Assembly: GCA_903900705.1 (NCBI GenBank)
Contig: CAIUOG010000110.1
Location: 1 to 64,000, forward strand
Direction: 5' to 3'
From: an uncultured Acidobacteriia bacterium
GTDB lineage: Bacteria; Acidobacteriota; Terriglobia; Bryobacterales; Bryobacteraceae
DNA length: 64,000 nucleotides
Shown here: piece by piece, positions 22,993 to 30,863 of the stretch
Layout: the number at the start of each line of letters is the position of its first letter
Position numbering within the stretch: position 1 is the stretch's first letter
Notes under the pieces: generated by a model
What the model was told of the DNA's origin: nothing
Databases searched by the model: none
Seen by the model: the letters and a program-made list of their open reading frames with translations, nothing else
Position numbers and translations under genes: made by a program

Positions 22993-24030
22993 TTAACGAT
23001 CGAACCGAAGGGAAGCGAGAGCGAGACGCGTTTCGGTGCGCACGAATTTCACGTGAACGGCATTCCCTTTCACGCTCACCGCCAGGTGGCCGGACGGCGC
23101 GCGCGGGTTGCCGGGCTGCGGCACGGACTGGTAAATCACGCCATCCACCTCTTCTTTGGCGAAGAGGTGATCATGGCCGTGAAAGACTGTGTTGACCCGC
23201 TGCTTCACCATCAGCTGGTGGAACTCCCTGCCCTTCCGGGTGTCGCCCGGCCGGCTGTGCATGAAGACGAACTTCAGCGGGGCGTGCGAGTCTTCGAGGG
23301 TGCGACGAATGCCGTCCAGCATCGTGCCGGAAAGAATGCCTTCCGGGGAGATGACCACGAACAAGGCGTCCCCCCACTCCCAGCCGTAAAAGCCGTCGGA
23401 CCGGGGGTTGGGGAAGAACTTCTCCGGGGCCGAAGCGAGGAAGAGCGGGGCGGAACGGCAAAGTGCGCCGAAGTAATAGCGCTGGGCCAGGTACTGTGAG
23501 GAGGAAGAGCGCGGGTCCGGCGTAAAGGCGCGGCCGAGTTCAATGTGGAAGTCCGGGCGCGCGGCGGCGGCGTTATCGAGGGTGTGGGCGTAGAGATCGG
23601 TACTGACTTTGTCGCTGAGAGCGGAATCAGCCTGTACGGTAAAGCGAAAGGCGGAGCCAGGCTTGCGCTGGGTGCGGAAGGTGGCTTCCTCGGCCTGCCA
23701 GAAGGGCTGCGAATCGCCTACGGTGCGGTAGCGGAGGCGGTAGTAGTAACGGGCATCGGGTCGCAGGGAATCCAGGCGAATTTCCACAGGCGTACCTTCC
23801 GTGAGCCGGACGACAGGCGTGCGGGAATTGTAGATCTCACGATCGACGTGGTATTCGAGATAGCCTTCCAGGTTTTCGTAAGAAAGAACGCTGGCGGTTA
23901 TGGAGTTCAGGGAAGGGCGACCGAGAATGATGTCGAAAGCGTGCGCGGGGACGTCCGTCCGCATCTGGGCGGGAAGACCGCCGCTGGTCAGGAGTGCAAG
24001 GACGAAGAGAACGGGATATCGGGCGCTCAC
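22993..24030 (-). CDS. Secreted purple-acid-phosphatase-like protein with degenerate metal site
   Basis: This 345-residue protein has a signal peptide (YPVLFVLALLTSGGLPAQ). Residues 40-120 form a fibronectin-like domain (SLRPDARYYYRLRYRTVG), as in purple acid phosphatases. The metallophosphoesterase domain keeps the C-terminal blocks FVFMHSRPGD and VFHGHDHLF (GHxH), but the expected GD motif reads ELGRAF, and where GNH[DE] should be there is APLFLASAPEKFF. Half of the metal ligands thus seem missing. It may be inactive, or bind differently. Start is GTG 24030. It sits among other phosphate-related and orphan genes. Confidence 0.75.
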   Translation of the reverse strand: MSARYPVLFVLALLTSGGLPAQMRTDVPAHAFDIILGRPSLNSITASVLSYENLEGYLEYHVDREIYNSRTPVVRLTEGTPVEIRLDSLRPDARYYYRLRYRTVGDSQPFWQAEEATFRTQRKPGSAFRFTVQADSALSDKVSTDLYAHTLDNAAAARPDFHIELGRAFTPDPRSSSSQYLAQRYYFGALCRSAPLFLASAPEKFFPNPRSDGFYGWEWGDALFVVISPEGILSGTMLDGIRRTLEDSHAPLKFVFMHSRPGDTRKGREFHQLMVKQRVNTVFHGHDHLFAKEEVDGVIYQSVPQPGNPRAPSGHLAVSVKGNAVHVKFVRTETRLALASLRFDR

Positions 24031-24078
24031 ACCGGAAGCTCTGATGAATGGTGTCGCGGCGGGTCCCGGCGTTTCAGA

Positions 24079-24744
24079 TTATTTGCCTGGAGCGGGCGAG
24101 GGCGTCAGCGTGAACGGGGTCGGGCTATCGGCGTTCAGCCGGATGGTCTGATCGAGATCAATCAGCGACAGGGATGCCTGGTTGTGCGTATTCCGCGTGG
24201 TGACGTAATGCAGAATGTCCCCCTCCACCCAGTACGCCAGGGCGGTGTAGACGGAGTGGTCTTTGTAGGCGATCAGGTAGTACTGTGGCTCAGCCGGTTC
24301 GGCGGGCTGATTCGGGCTGGTCGCGGCTTCCTCCACGGGTGCAGCCGGGGCCGGGGTTCCGAAGTACTGGTTGATGATGATGGGCTGCGGCTGGGCGAGC
24401 GTGGACGCGGGGGGCGGCGCGGCGGGCGCCGGAGCGGCCGGAGTGTTGAAGCTCGAATAGGCCTGGGAATAGTAGGAATCGTAATCCGAGGGACCCGGCA
24501 CGTAGTAGATGGGGCCGAAGTAACGGGTTCCGGTGGCAGGCAGCGGCTTTTGTCTGGGGGAAGTGATGCCGCCGAGCGGGCGGCTGATGCCGACGGACGC
24601 GTAGGAACCACCCAGCGCACCGGCGGACGGGACGATGATCGGCGATTTGGGGGGCGCGGAAGAAGTTGGGGGCTGAGCCGCTTTTTGAGCGGTCAGCCCC
24701 GTGGTGGTAATTAGAAATGCTGCGACAGCGAGTGACAGTTTCAT
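24079..24744 (-). CDS. Secreted Pro/Ala-rich hypothetical protein
   Basis: This 221-residue protein has a signal peptide (KLSLAVAAFLITTTGLTAQ), a low-complexity Pro/Ser/Ala region and a C-terminal ~60-residue folded segment (EPQYYLIAYKDHSVYTALAY ...). The latter resembles the small beta domain found in many acidobacterial secreted proteins. It is the last gene of the bamA-skp-skp group, 45 bases after skp2. A 14-base inverted repeat lies in that gap. Function unknown. Confidence 0.7.
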   Translation of the reverse strand: MKLSLAVAAFLITTTGLTAQKAAQPPTSSAPPKSPIIVPSAGALGGSYASVGISRPLGGITSPRQKPLPATGTRYFGPIYYVPGPSDYDSYYSQAYSSFNTPAAPAPAAPPPASTLAQPQPIIINQYFGTPAPAAPVEEAATSPNQPAEPAEPQYYLIAYKDHSVYTALAYWVEGDILHYVTTRNTHNQASLSLIDLDQTIRLNADSPTPFTLTPSPAPGK

Positions 24745-24753
24745 TTGGCGCTG

Positions 24754-24767
24754 ACCTGACCTCAGGT
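24754..24767. repeat. Short inverted repeat upstream of the Pro/Ala-rich gene
   Basis: ACCTGA-CC-TCAGGT is a perfect 6-bp-arm dyad between skp2 and the next gene. It could be an operator or a processing hairpin, and no regulator is known. Confidence 0.3.
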
Positions 24768-24789
24768 TAGCACTGAATGAACCTGGTGG

Positions 24790-25413
24790 TTATTTCGCGG
24801 GCGCGGCGGGCTTCTTCGGCGCGGCGGCGGCCGGAGCGGGAGCACCGGCGGGCTTCGGCGCCGAAGAGGTGGCCGGGGCCTTGGTCGGAGTCGCGGTGGG
24901 AGCAGCTTTGTCGTAGAGCGCGATCACGGCCTGGGTGATGTCGGCGGTGTTCGAGGCATACAGAATGTTGTTGGGCTGCTGGCTGACATCGAAAACGGCG
25001 GTAAACTGATTGTCCGCGGCGTACTTCGAGATGACCTGCATCATCTTCTGGCCGAGTTCGTTCACCATGCGCTGCTGATCGGCGTCCATATCCTGCTTGA
25101 CGTCATCGGCATCCCGCTGCATGGAGCGCTGCAGGGCATCGATTTCGCGTTCGAGCGTAGCTTTGGCCGCTTCGCTGATGGTGTTCTGCGTCTTGCGGTA
25201 CTGTTCCTGTTTGGCGGTCAGTTCCTGGCTGCGCTTCTGGAGTTCCTGATCTTTCGGGCCGTACTTGGCGCGGAGGTCGTTCACTGCCTTCTGGCCGTCT
25301 TTGGTGGCCACAAGCGCATCCTGCATATTGATGACGGCGATTTTCTGCTGCGCCTGACCGGAGAGGGCGAGGAGGAGGCCGAGCACCGGGGCGACGATAA
25401 AGTTCCTGATCAT
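24790..25413 (-). CDS. OmpH/Skp-like periplasmic chaperone, copy 2
   Basis: This 207-residue protein has a signal peptide, KIAVINMQDALVATKDGQKA (the typical Skp start after cleavage) and a long coiled coil (about residues 40-115). The conserved end AVFDVSQQPNNILYAS is followed by a Pro/Ala-rich tail. It shares most blocks with copy 1 immediately upstream, so the pair arose by duplication. The family escorts unfolded outer-membrane proteins to BamA, encoded at the head of the operon. AAAGGA precedes ATG 25413. Confidence 0.88.
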   Translation of the reverse strand: MIRNFIVAPVLGLLLALSGQAQQKIAVINMQDALVATKDGQKAVNDLRAKYGPKDQELQKRSQELTAKQEQYRKTQNTISEAAKATLEREIDALQRSMQRDADDVKQDMDADQQRMVNELGQKMMQVISKYAADNQFTAVFDVSQQPNNILYASNTADITQAVIALYDKAAPTATPTKAPATSSAPKPAGAPAPAAAAPKKPAAPAK

Positions 25414-25446
25414 GGTGATTCCTTTGAGTATTCTTTCGGGGCGCTC

Positions 25447-26052
25447 TTACTTTTTCACGGGCGCCGGGGCAGGGGCTTTGGCCGGAGCCGCCGCTTTAGC
25501 CGGGGCAGCCGGAGCGCCCGCGGACTGGTCATAGAGGGAAATAATGGCAGCCGACACGTTCACAGACTGGTCAGCGTAGAGCAGGTTGTTGGGCTGCTGG
25601 CTGACGTCGACAATCATGGAAATCTGATTGTCGGCGGCGTACTTGCTGAGAATGCCCTGCATTTTGGAGAGGATCGCGCCGAGCAGGCGATTCTCTTCCG
25701 CCTGGAAATCGGCTTTGGTATCGTCGGCGTCACGCTGGAGGGCTTTGGTGAGCGCGTCGATTTCCCGCGTCGCCGTGGCCTTTGCCGCATCGCTCATGGT
25801 GTTGGCGCCTTTACGGAGCATTTCCTGCTTCGCGGCAAGATCCTGCTGCCGCTTGCCGAATTCCGCTTCCTTGGGACCGAATTTTGTCTTCAGTTCCTCG
25901 GCGGCCTTCTTGCCTTCCGCGGTGGAGAGCAGAGCGCCCTGCATATCGATGACGGCGATCTTCTGCGCCTGCGCCGCCACGCCCAGTGAGAGGCCAAGGG
26001 CGAGCGTGGAAACGGCGATGAAATGACTTCTGAGTTTTACGTTACTTCTCAA
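25447..26052 (-). CDS. OmpH/Skp-like periplasmic chaperone, copy 1
   Basis: The protein is about 201 residues from TTG 26052: signal peptide, KIAVIDMQGALLSTAEGKKA, a central coiled coil and VDVSQQPNNLLYAD, then a Pro/Ala/Lys tail. TTG 26052 is selected because AAGGAG lies 8 bases before it and overlaps the bamA stop. A longer in-frame start at 26082 would lie within bamA. Two copies in tandem with different tails suggest separate client sets or a mixed trimer, which is inference. Confidence 0.87.
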   Translation of the reverse strand: MRSNVKLRSHFIAVSTLALGLSLGVAAQAQKIAVIDMQGALLSTAEGKKAAEELKTKFGPKEAEFGKRQQDLAAKQEMLRKGANTMSDAAKATATREIDALTKALQRDADDTKADFQAEENRLLGAILSKMQGILSKYAADNQISMIVDVSQQPNNLLYADQSVNVSAAIISLYDQSAGAPAAPAKAAAPAKAPAPAPVKK

Positions 26053-26065
26053 ACCTTTTGGCTCC

Positions 26066-29000
26066 TTAGAACGTTCTGCCAATTGTAAAACGGAACGTGC
26101 TCTTCTTTTCGTAGTCGGGGTAAGCGGGCGAGTACTGGGTGATCGCGTTGACGAAGGTCGTCTGGTTGGGGAACATGGAGCGATCCATCACGACCGGCGG
26201 CTGCAGGTACTGTTGCAGCACAACCGGGTTGTATGCCCAGTAGATGCGGAACGGGGCCTGCACGATGGGCAGGACGACCTGGAGTTCAACGCCGGTCGAC
26301 ATGCGGACGGCCTGCGTTCCATTGGCAATTTTGACGCGGTTGCCGAAGGCCGCTTCCGGGAATTGGTTATTCAGCAGGTCGATCTGCCCCTGATTCACTC
26401 TCAACTGGCCGGGGAAAAGGACCTTGTTGAGACCGCCGTCAAAGAACGGAGCGAGGGTGACGGGTCCAAAGATCGGGATCCGGTATTCGAAGTTGAAGAC
26501 GCCCTGGGTGTCGCCGCCCGGCGTGATGATCTGGTAGATGGGAGTGTTCTGAGCCACCGGGGTGCTGGCGAGATAGCCGTTGATGAGCGTTTTCTGCGTA
26601 CGCTGGCTGCCATCGGGATTCAGCACGTTGACCGCGGCGCTGCTGGGAATGTAAGCGACCGGGCTGATGGAGTAGAACTCGAAACCGCGCACGTCATTTT
26701 CGCCGCCCATGAAGGTGCGGGAGAACGGCGGGGCGACTTTGCCGCCGTAACCGAACAGCGTGGAGGCGGTGAAATGGAAGGCCAGAACGTTCTTACGCCA
26801 GCGCGGACTGGCGTGGTAATACTGCAGGTCGAAGGTGGGGCGGATGGTGTTGACGTTCGCGCCGAGTACGCTGCCGGAAGCCTGGATGGAGGCAAAGATA
26901 CTCGCGCCGGCCGAGGGGTTCTGGTAGTTATTCTTCGAGTTATAGGTATAGGACGGCGTGATGCTGAAGGTCTTGATGCCATTCAGTGCGTTGGGGCCGT
27001 CAACGCCGCGGAAACTCAGGTAAGTGAAATAGGTGGAGGCGCCCGTCGACTTCGTGATGATGCTCGAATCGTCATAGCCGATGGAGAGGCCGAGGCGGGC
27101 GAAACTGCGCTTGATGGGATAACTGGCCGAGAACGAGATGCCCTTCGAGTTCTGGATGTAGTTCAGAACGTTGGCGCTGCCGAGGGCATTGTAGAAGCCG
27201 GTGACGTTGACGCCGGAGAGCAGCGAGATCTGGCGGCCCTGGTTGTAATCGAAACGGCGGAGGTACACGTTGATGCCGGCCTGCAGAGGCCGGTCGAACA
27301 GATACGGTTCGGAGAAGCCGATATTCACGTTATCGGTCAGCGTTCCCACCTGGCCGCCGATGCTCAGATTTTCGCCGAGACCGAGGAAGTTGTTGGTGGA
27401 GTAATTCAGGCCGACGAAGGTGCCGGAGATGCCGGAGACGCCGCCGTTGAGGCTGATGGAGTTCTTGCCGCGTTCCTTCACCTTCAGATTGATGTCGACG
27501 GTGTTGGTGCCCGGATTACGGTTCAGCGAGTAGGCTTCGTTTTCCTTCAGGGTTTCGAAGTAGCCGAGCTGGTTCAGACGCAGGATGCTGGCATCCCACA
27601 GAGTGGAGTTGTAAACGTCGCCTTCGTCGATGAGGATTTCGCGGCGGATCACCTTGTCGCGCGTGGTGGTGTTGCCGGTGAATTCGATGCGGCGTACGAA
27701 GAACTGCTTGCCTTCGTCCACATTGATTGTCAGATCAATCTTATTGGACGAGGGCACAACGTCAATCTGGGGTTCACCGACATAGTCGATATAGCCGAAC
27801 TGGCTGTACACCTTGGTGAGGTTCTTGATGCCGTTGCGCAGCTTCTCCGTCGAGAAGACCGAGCCGGTGTTCATGGCGAACAGGCGGGCGAGGAAGTCTG
27901 TGGAGCGGAACAGTTTCACGCCTTCGAAGTTGAGTTTGGCGAGGTAATAACGTTCGCCTTCCTCCACGGGAATCGTAATATCCTGGGCTTCGCCGGGGTG
28001 GTTTTCCTTGAGCAGCGGGATGTGGAACCCGCCTACCGCGCCACCGGTCTGGTGGAGCTTCAGGGTGTGTTCGAGAGCCTTGGCCGTGAAGTAGCCTTCC
28101 TTCTGGTAGGCGTCACGGATGCGTTCCTTATCTTCTTCGAGCTTGGCGGAATCGTAGGTCTTTGAGAAGAGTTCTTCAAAGTAGAGGGAATACGGGATTC
28201 CGATCGGCTTCAGGTTCTTCATGGAGCGAACCACTTCGCGGCGGCTGAAAGCGGTGTTGCCCGTGATGTTGATCTGGCCGACCTTCACCTTGGGGCCTTC
28301 CTCGACCTGGAAGATGATTTCGAGGGAGGAGGGCGGAATCCGGCGGAGTTCCGGGGTTACTTTGGCAAACTGATGGCCGCGTTCGGAAAGCAGTTCCTTC
28401 AGAACAACGGAAGCGTGGTTGATGACGTTGGGGTCATACTGCGATTCCACCACCAGACCGACCTTGCGCTCTTTGAAGCGATCAAGAACGTCGGAAGTGG
28501 AGGCAGACTTCATGCCTTCATATTTGATATCGCGAATGACCGGCCGCTCCACGACGACGTAGGTCAGGATGATGCCGCCCCGGTCGCCTTTTTCGCTTTC
28601 AAGACGGATGTCGTCGAAGCGATTGGTGTTCCACAGGGCCATAAAGTCGCGGCGCAGGGCTTCTTCGCTGTAGACGTCGCCGGATTTGGTAAAGATCAGG
28701 GCGCGCAGGGTGTCCTGCGGGACGCGGCGCGAGCCTTTGAACTGAATGGTTTCGATGATGTTTTCCGCCACGGTGGGACCGGTGGGGGCTTCGCCGGGGG
28801 CGAGAGCCTTCGGGGCCTCGAACTGCGGCGGAGCAATTTGACCGGGAGCAGCCTGACCCGGAGCGGCCTGGCCGGGAGCGGCGGGTGTCGCCTGAGCCGG
28901 AGCCGCCGGTGTGGGGGCCGGAGCGGTCGCCGCGCCTGGAATATTTTCGAACGGGTTAGCGGAAGCGGGCGGCTTGGGGGCCGGCGCCGGGGGCTGAGCG

Positions 29001-29161
29001 GGAGGAGCTTGTTGACCAGCGGCAAACAGAACAACGTGACCTTTGCCCGTGAGAACAGAGGCAGTTATCTGCGCCTCGGCTGCACTCCCCGCACACGTGA
29101 GAGTGAGGGCGCTAAGGCAAACGAACACGCTGTTCAGGCGCTGAGGCCTGAGTAAAGTCAT
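26066..29161 (-). CDS. bamA: Outer-membrane assembly factor BamA
   Basis: The protein (about 1031 residues) is longer than E. coli BamA (810). After the signal peptide there is a Pro/Ala/Gln-rich linker of about 75 residues with PGQAAPGQAAPGQ repeats, then POTRA domains (IETIQFKGSRRVPQDTLRAL; IRDIKYEGMKSAS; VGQINITGNTAFSRREVVRS; LNFEGVKLFRS; VRRIEFTGNTTTRDKVIRRE) and a C-terminal barrel. It ends FRFTIGRTF with the terminal aromatic beta-signal. It inserts beta-barrel proteins in the outer membrane. ATG 29161 follows AAAGGAA. A 7-residue-longer ATG (29182) is less likely. Confidence 0.93.
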   Translation of the reverse strand: MTLLRPQRLNSVFVCLSALTLTCAGSAAEAQITASVLTGKGHVVLFAAGQQAPPAQPPAPAPKPPASANPFENIPGAATAPAPTPAAPAQATPAAPGQAAPGQAAPGQIAPPQFEAPKALAPGEAPTGPTVAENIIETIQFKGSRRVPQDTLRALIFTKSGDVYSEEALRRDFMALWNTNRFDDIRLESEKGDRGGIILTYVVVERPVIRDIKYEGMKSASTSDVLDRFKERKVGLVVESQYDPNVINHASVVLKELLSERGHQFAKVTPELRRIPPSSLEIIFQVEEGPKVKVGQINITGNTAFSRREVVRSMKNLKPIGIPYSLYFEELFSKTYDSAKLEEDKERIRDAYQKEGYFTAKALEHTLKLHQTGGAVGGFHIPLLKENHPGEAQDITIPVEEGERYYLAKLNFEGVKLFRSTDFLARLFAMNTGSVFSTEKLRNGIKNLTKVYSQFGYIDYVGEPQIDVVPSSNKIDLTINVDEGKQFFVRRIEFTGNTTTRDKVIRREILIDEGDVYNSTLWDASILRLNQLGYFETLKENEAYSLNRNPGTNTVDINLKVKERGKNSISLNGGVSGISGTFVGLNYSTNNFLGLGENLSIGGQVGTLTDNVNIGFSEPYLFDRPLQAGINVYLRRFDYNQGRQISLLSGVNVTGFYNALGSANVLNYIQNSKGISFSASYPIKRSFARLGLSIGYDDSSIITKSTGASTYFTYLSFRGVDGPNALNGIKTFSITPSYTYNSKNNYQNPSAGASIFASIQASGSVLGANVNTIRPTFDLQYYHASPRWRKNVLAFHFTASTLFGYGGKVAPPFSRTFMGGENDVRGFEFYSISPVAYIPSSAAVNVLNPDGSQRTQKTLINGYLASTPVAQNTPIYQIITPGGDTQGVFNFEYRIPIFGPVTLAPFFDGGLNKVLFPGQLRVNQGQIDLLNNQFPEAAFGNRVKIANGTQAVRMSTGVELQVVLPIVQAPFRIYWAYNPVVLQQYLQPPVVMDRSMFPNQTTFVNAITQYSPAYPDYEKKSTFRFTIGRTF

Positions 29162-29185
29162 GAAAACCTGGTTCCTTTCCACCGG

Positions 29186-29222
29186 ACGTAAGGTTGTGGG
29201 ACGCTGCCCTGAGACCTTACGT
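29186..29222 (-). promoter_or_regulatory. Stem-loop in the bamA leader
   Basis: ACGTAAGGT (29186-29194) and ACCTTACGT (29214-29222) are perfect 9-bp inverted arms with a 19-base loop that holds an inner GGG/CCC pair. In the mRNA it would fold about 15 bases upstream of the bamA ribosome site. It could be a protein-bound operator or a leader RNA structure. Confidence 0.5.
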
Positions 29223-29262
29223 TTCCACTCTGCACGTTGACGCGCTACCGGATGAATCCTTC

Positions 29263-29291
29263 ATTCTAGCGGACTTCGGTCCGTGGCTCAA
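29263..29291 (-). promoter_or_regulatory. bamA promoter
   Basis: On the minus strand TTGAGC (29291-29286), a 17-base spacer and TAGAAT (29268-29263) form a good sigma-70-type promoter. The predicted start near 29256 gives a leader of about 95 bases that contains the stem-loop. Apart from this promoter and hairpin, nothing else is seen in 29162-29365. Confidence 0.6.
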
Positions 29292-29365
29292 TGTGACGCG
29301 TGCGCACAGGTGAGTTTTGATGGCACGGTCCGGGGGAAGCGATTGAGAGTAAAGGACAAGCGACG

Positions 29366-30820
29366 CTAATCCCAGTCGCCCCAGGGGCTGGGGTGCCGGC
29401 CGGACGGCACGTTCACCTCGCCGTAGTGTCCCAGGCCCGCGCGGCTGACGTACTCGGCGGCGGGCAGAAATTCGTCTTTCCGGCGTTGCAGAGTCCGGGT
29501 GAGCGTCTGTTCGAGGTCCGCCTGAATAGCCTTCGCTTCCGGCTTCCCCTGCAGATTGTGTTTCTGGAAAGGGTCGGCCTGGTTGTCATACAGAAGCCAG
29601 GGGCCTTTGCTGTTCCGGACGTAGGTATGGCGGGCGGTGCGGAGTCCGCGCCAGGCCTCGAAACCGTGACGCCGGGCTTCGGTGATGGGAACCGGTAAAC
29701 TGAGCAGCGCCGCGCGGCCGGGGGCGTCGGCCTTGCGCCCTGTCATATAGGGACTCAGATCTTCGCCCTCCACGGAACCGGGAACCGGCAGTCCCGCGAG
29801 ACCCAGCAGCGTCGGAAAGATATCCGGGGAATTCAAAGGCGTCTTCAGGTGGAGGGGTTTCGTCAGCCGACGGGGGTAGCGGACCAGAAACGGCACACGA
29901 ATTGACTCATCCCAGGGATACAGTTTCGTGGTGAGCCCCTGGGAGAGCATCATGTCGCCATGGTCGGAGGTGAAGACGACGATGGTGTCGTCGGCGATCT
30001 TCCGGCGGTCGAGGGTCTGCAGCAGGCGGTCGAAGCACTCGTCGAGCGCCGCCATGTGGGCGTAGTAGCCGCGGTGCGCGGTGATGGCTTCAGCCTTCTT
30101 ATCCTCCGGAACGTTCGGGCGCAGGCGGATTTCCCGGTCTTTATAGAGGTTCCGATACTTTTCCGGCGCGGTGTTGAGGGGAAAGTGGGGCGGGCCGAGG
30201 GAGAGGATCAGACAGAACGGGTCCGAACCAGCCGACTGCCGCTCGATGAACGAACAGGCATCGTCTGTCTGGGCGAAGGCGTCATAGCCGGGCCAGTACT
30301 TCGGCGTGGGGTCACTGCCCTCGTAATAGAGGGATTTGTTGTACTCATGGGTGCACTCGCAGGCCTTCCAGTAATCGAAGCCGAAGTGCTTTTCGGGCGG
30401 GATCGGCGCGAGACGGCGACCGTATTTGCCATCGGGGCTGCCATAGACATGCCATTTCCCGATGAAACCCGTTTTGTAACCGGCGGCTTTGAACGTTTCG
30501 CCGAGCGTGGGGCCGGTGGGTTTCAATTCCACGTCGTTGATGAAGACGCCGTGGGTGAGCGGGTACTGGCCGGTGAGCAGGCTGGCCCGGTACGGGCAGC
30601 AGACGGGCGTGCCGGAGACAGCGGTATCGAAGCGGGTGCTTTGGGCGGCGAGGCGGGCGAGTACCGGCGTTTCGAGGTTGGGGTCGTTTTCCCAGGGCGT
30701 GGACTGCGCGCGCCACTCATCGGCCAGGATGAAGAGAATGTTGGGCCTGCGGACGGAGGCTCCGGCGGCAACGGGAACGGCTGCGGCGGCGGCGAGGAAC
30801 TGGCGGCGGGTAGACGACAT
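29366..30820 (-). CDS. Sulfatase 1 (exported)
   Basis: The 484-residue protein starts at ATG 30820 with an RR-type signal (MSSTRRQFLAAAAAVPVAAG). The sulfatase core is clear: NILFILADEWR (metal Asp), the formylglycine site CCPYRASLLTG (C-x-P-x-R) near residue 82, GYKTGFIGKWHVYG near 120 and VVFTSDHGDMM near 310. It hydrolyses sulfate esters after conversion of the Cys to formylglycine by an enzyme not in this window. A frame extension to 31081 overlaps the divergent sulfatase 2 gene and is rejected. Substrate unknown. Confidence 0.88.
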   Translation of the reverse strand: MSSTRRQFLAAAAAVPVAAGASVRRPNILFILADEWRAQSTPWENDPNLETPVLARLAAQSTRFDTAVSGTPVCCPYRASLLTGQYPLTHGVFINDVELKPTGPTLGETFKAAGYKTGFIGKWHVYGSPDGKYGRRLAPIPPEKHFGFDYWKACECTHEYNKSLYYEGSDPTPKYWPGYDAFAQTDDACSFIERQSAGSDPFCLILSLGPPHFPLNTAPEKYRNLYKDREIRLRPNVPEDKKAEAITAHRGYYAHMAALDECFDRLLQTLDRRKIADDTIVVFTSDHGDMMLSQGLTTKLYPWDESIRVPFLVRYPRRLTKPLHLKTPLNSPDIFPTLLGLAGLPVPGSVEGEDLSPYMTGRKADAPGRAALLSLPVPITEARRHGFEAWRGLRTARHTYVRNSKGPWLLYDNQADPFQKHNLQGKPEAKAIQADLEQTLTRTLQRRKDEFLPAAEYVSRAGLGHYGEVNVPSGRHPSPWGDWD

Positions 30821-30844
30821 GGTTATACGAATCGGCTGAACAGA

Positions 30845-30853
30845 TATTATGCT
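30845..30853 (+). promoter_or_regulatory. -10 region of sulfatase 2
   Basis: TATTAT (30845-30850) or TATGCT (30848-30853) lies 10-13 bases before ATG 30864. The alternative in-frame ATG 30849 is inside the box and so unlikely to be used. CATAAT on the minus strand of the same bases could serve sulfatase 1. Confidence 0.4.
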
Positions 30854-30863
30854 CATACACCCC

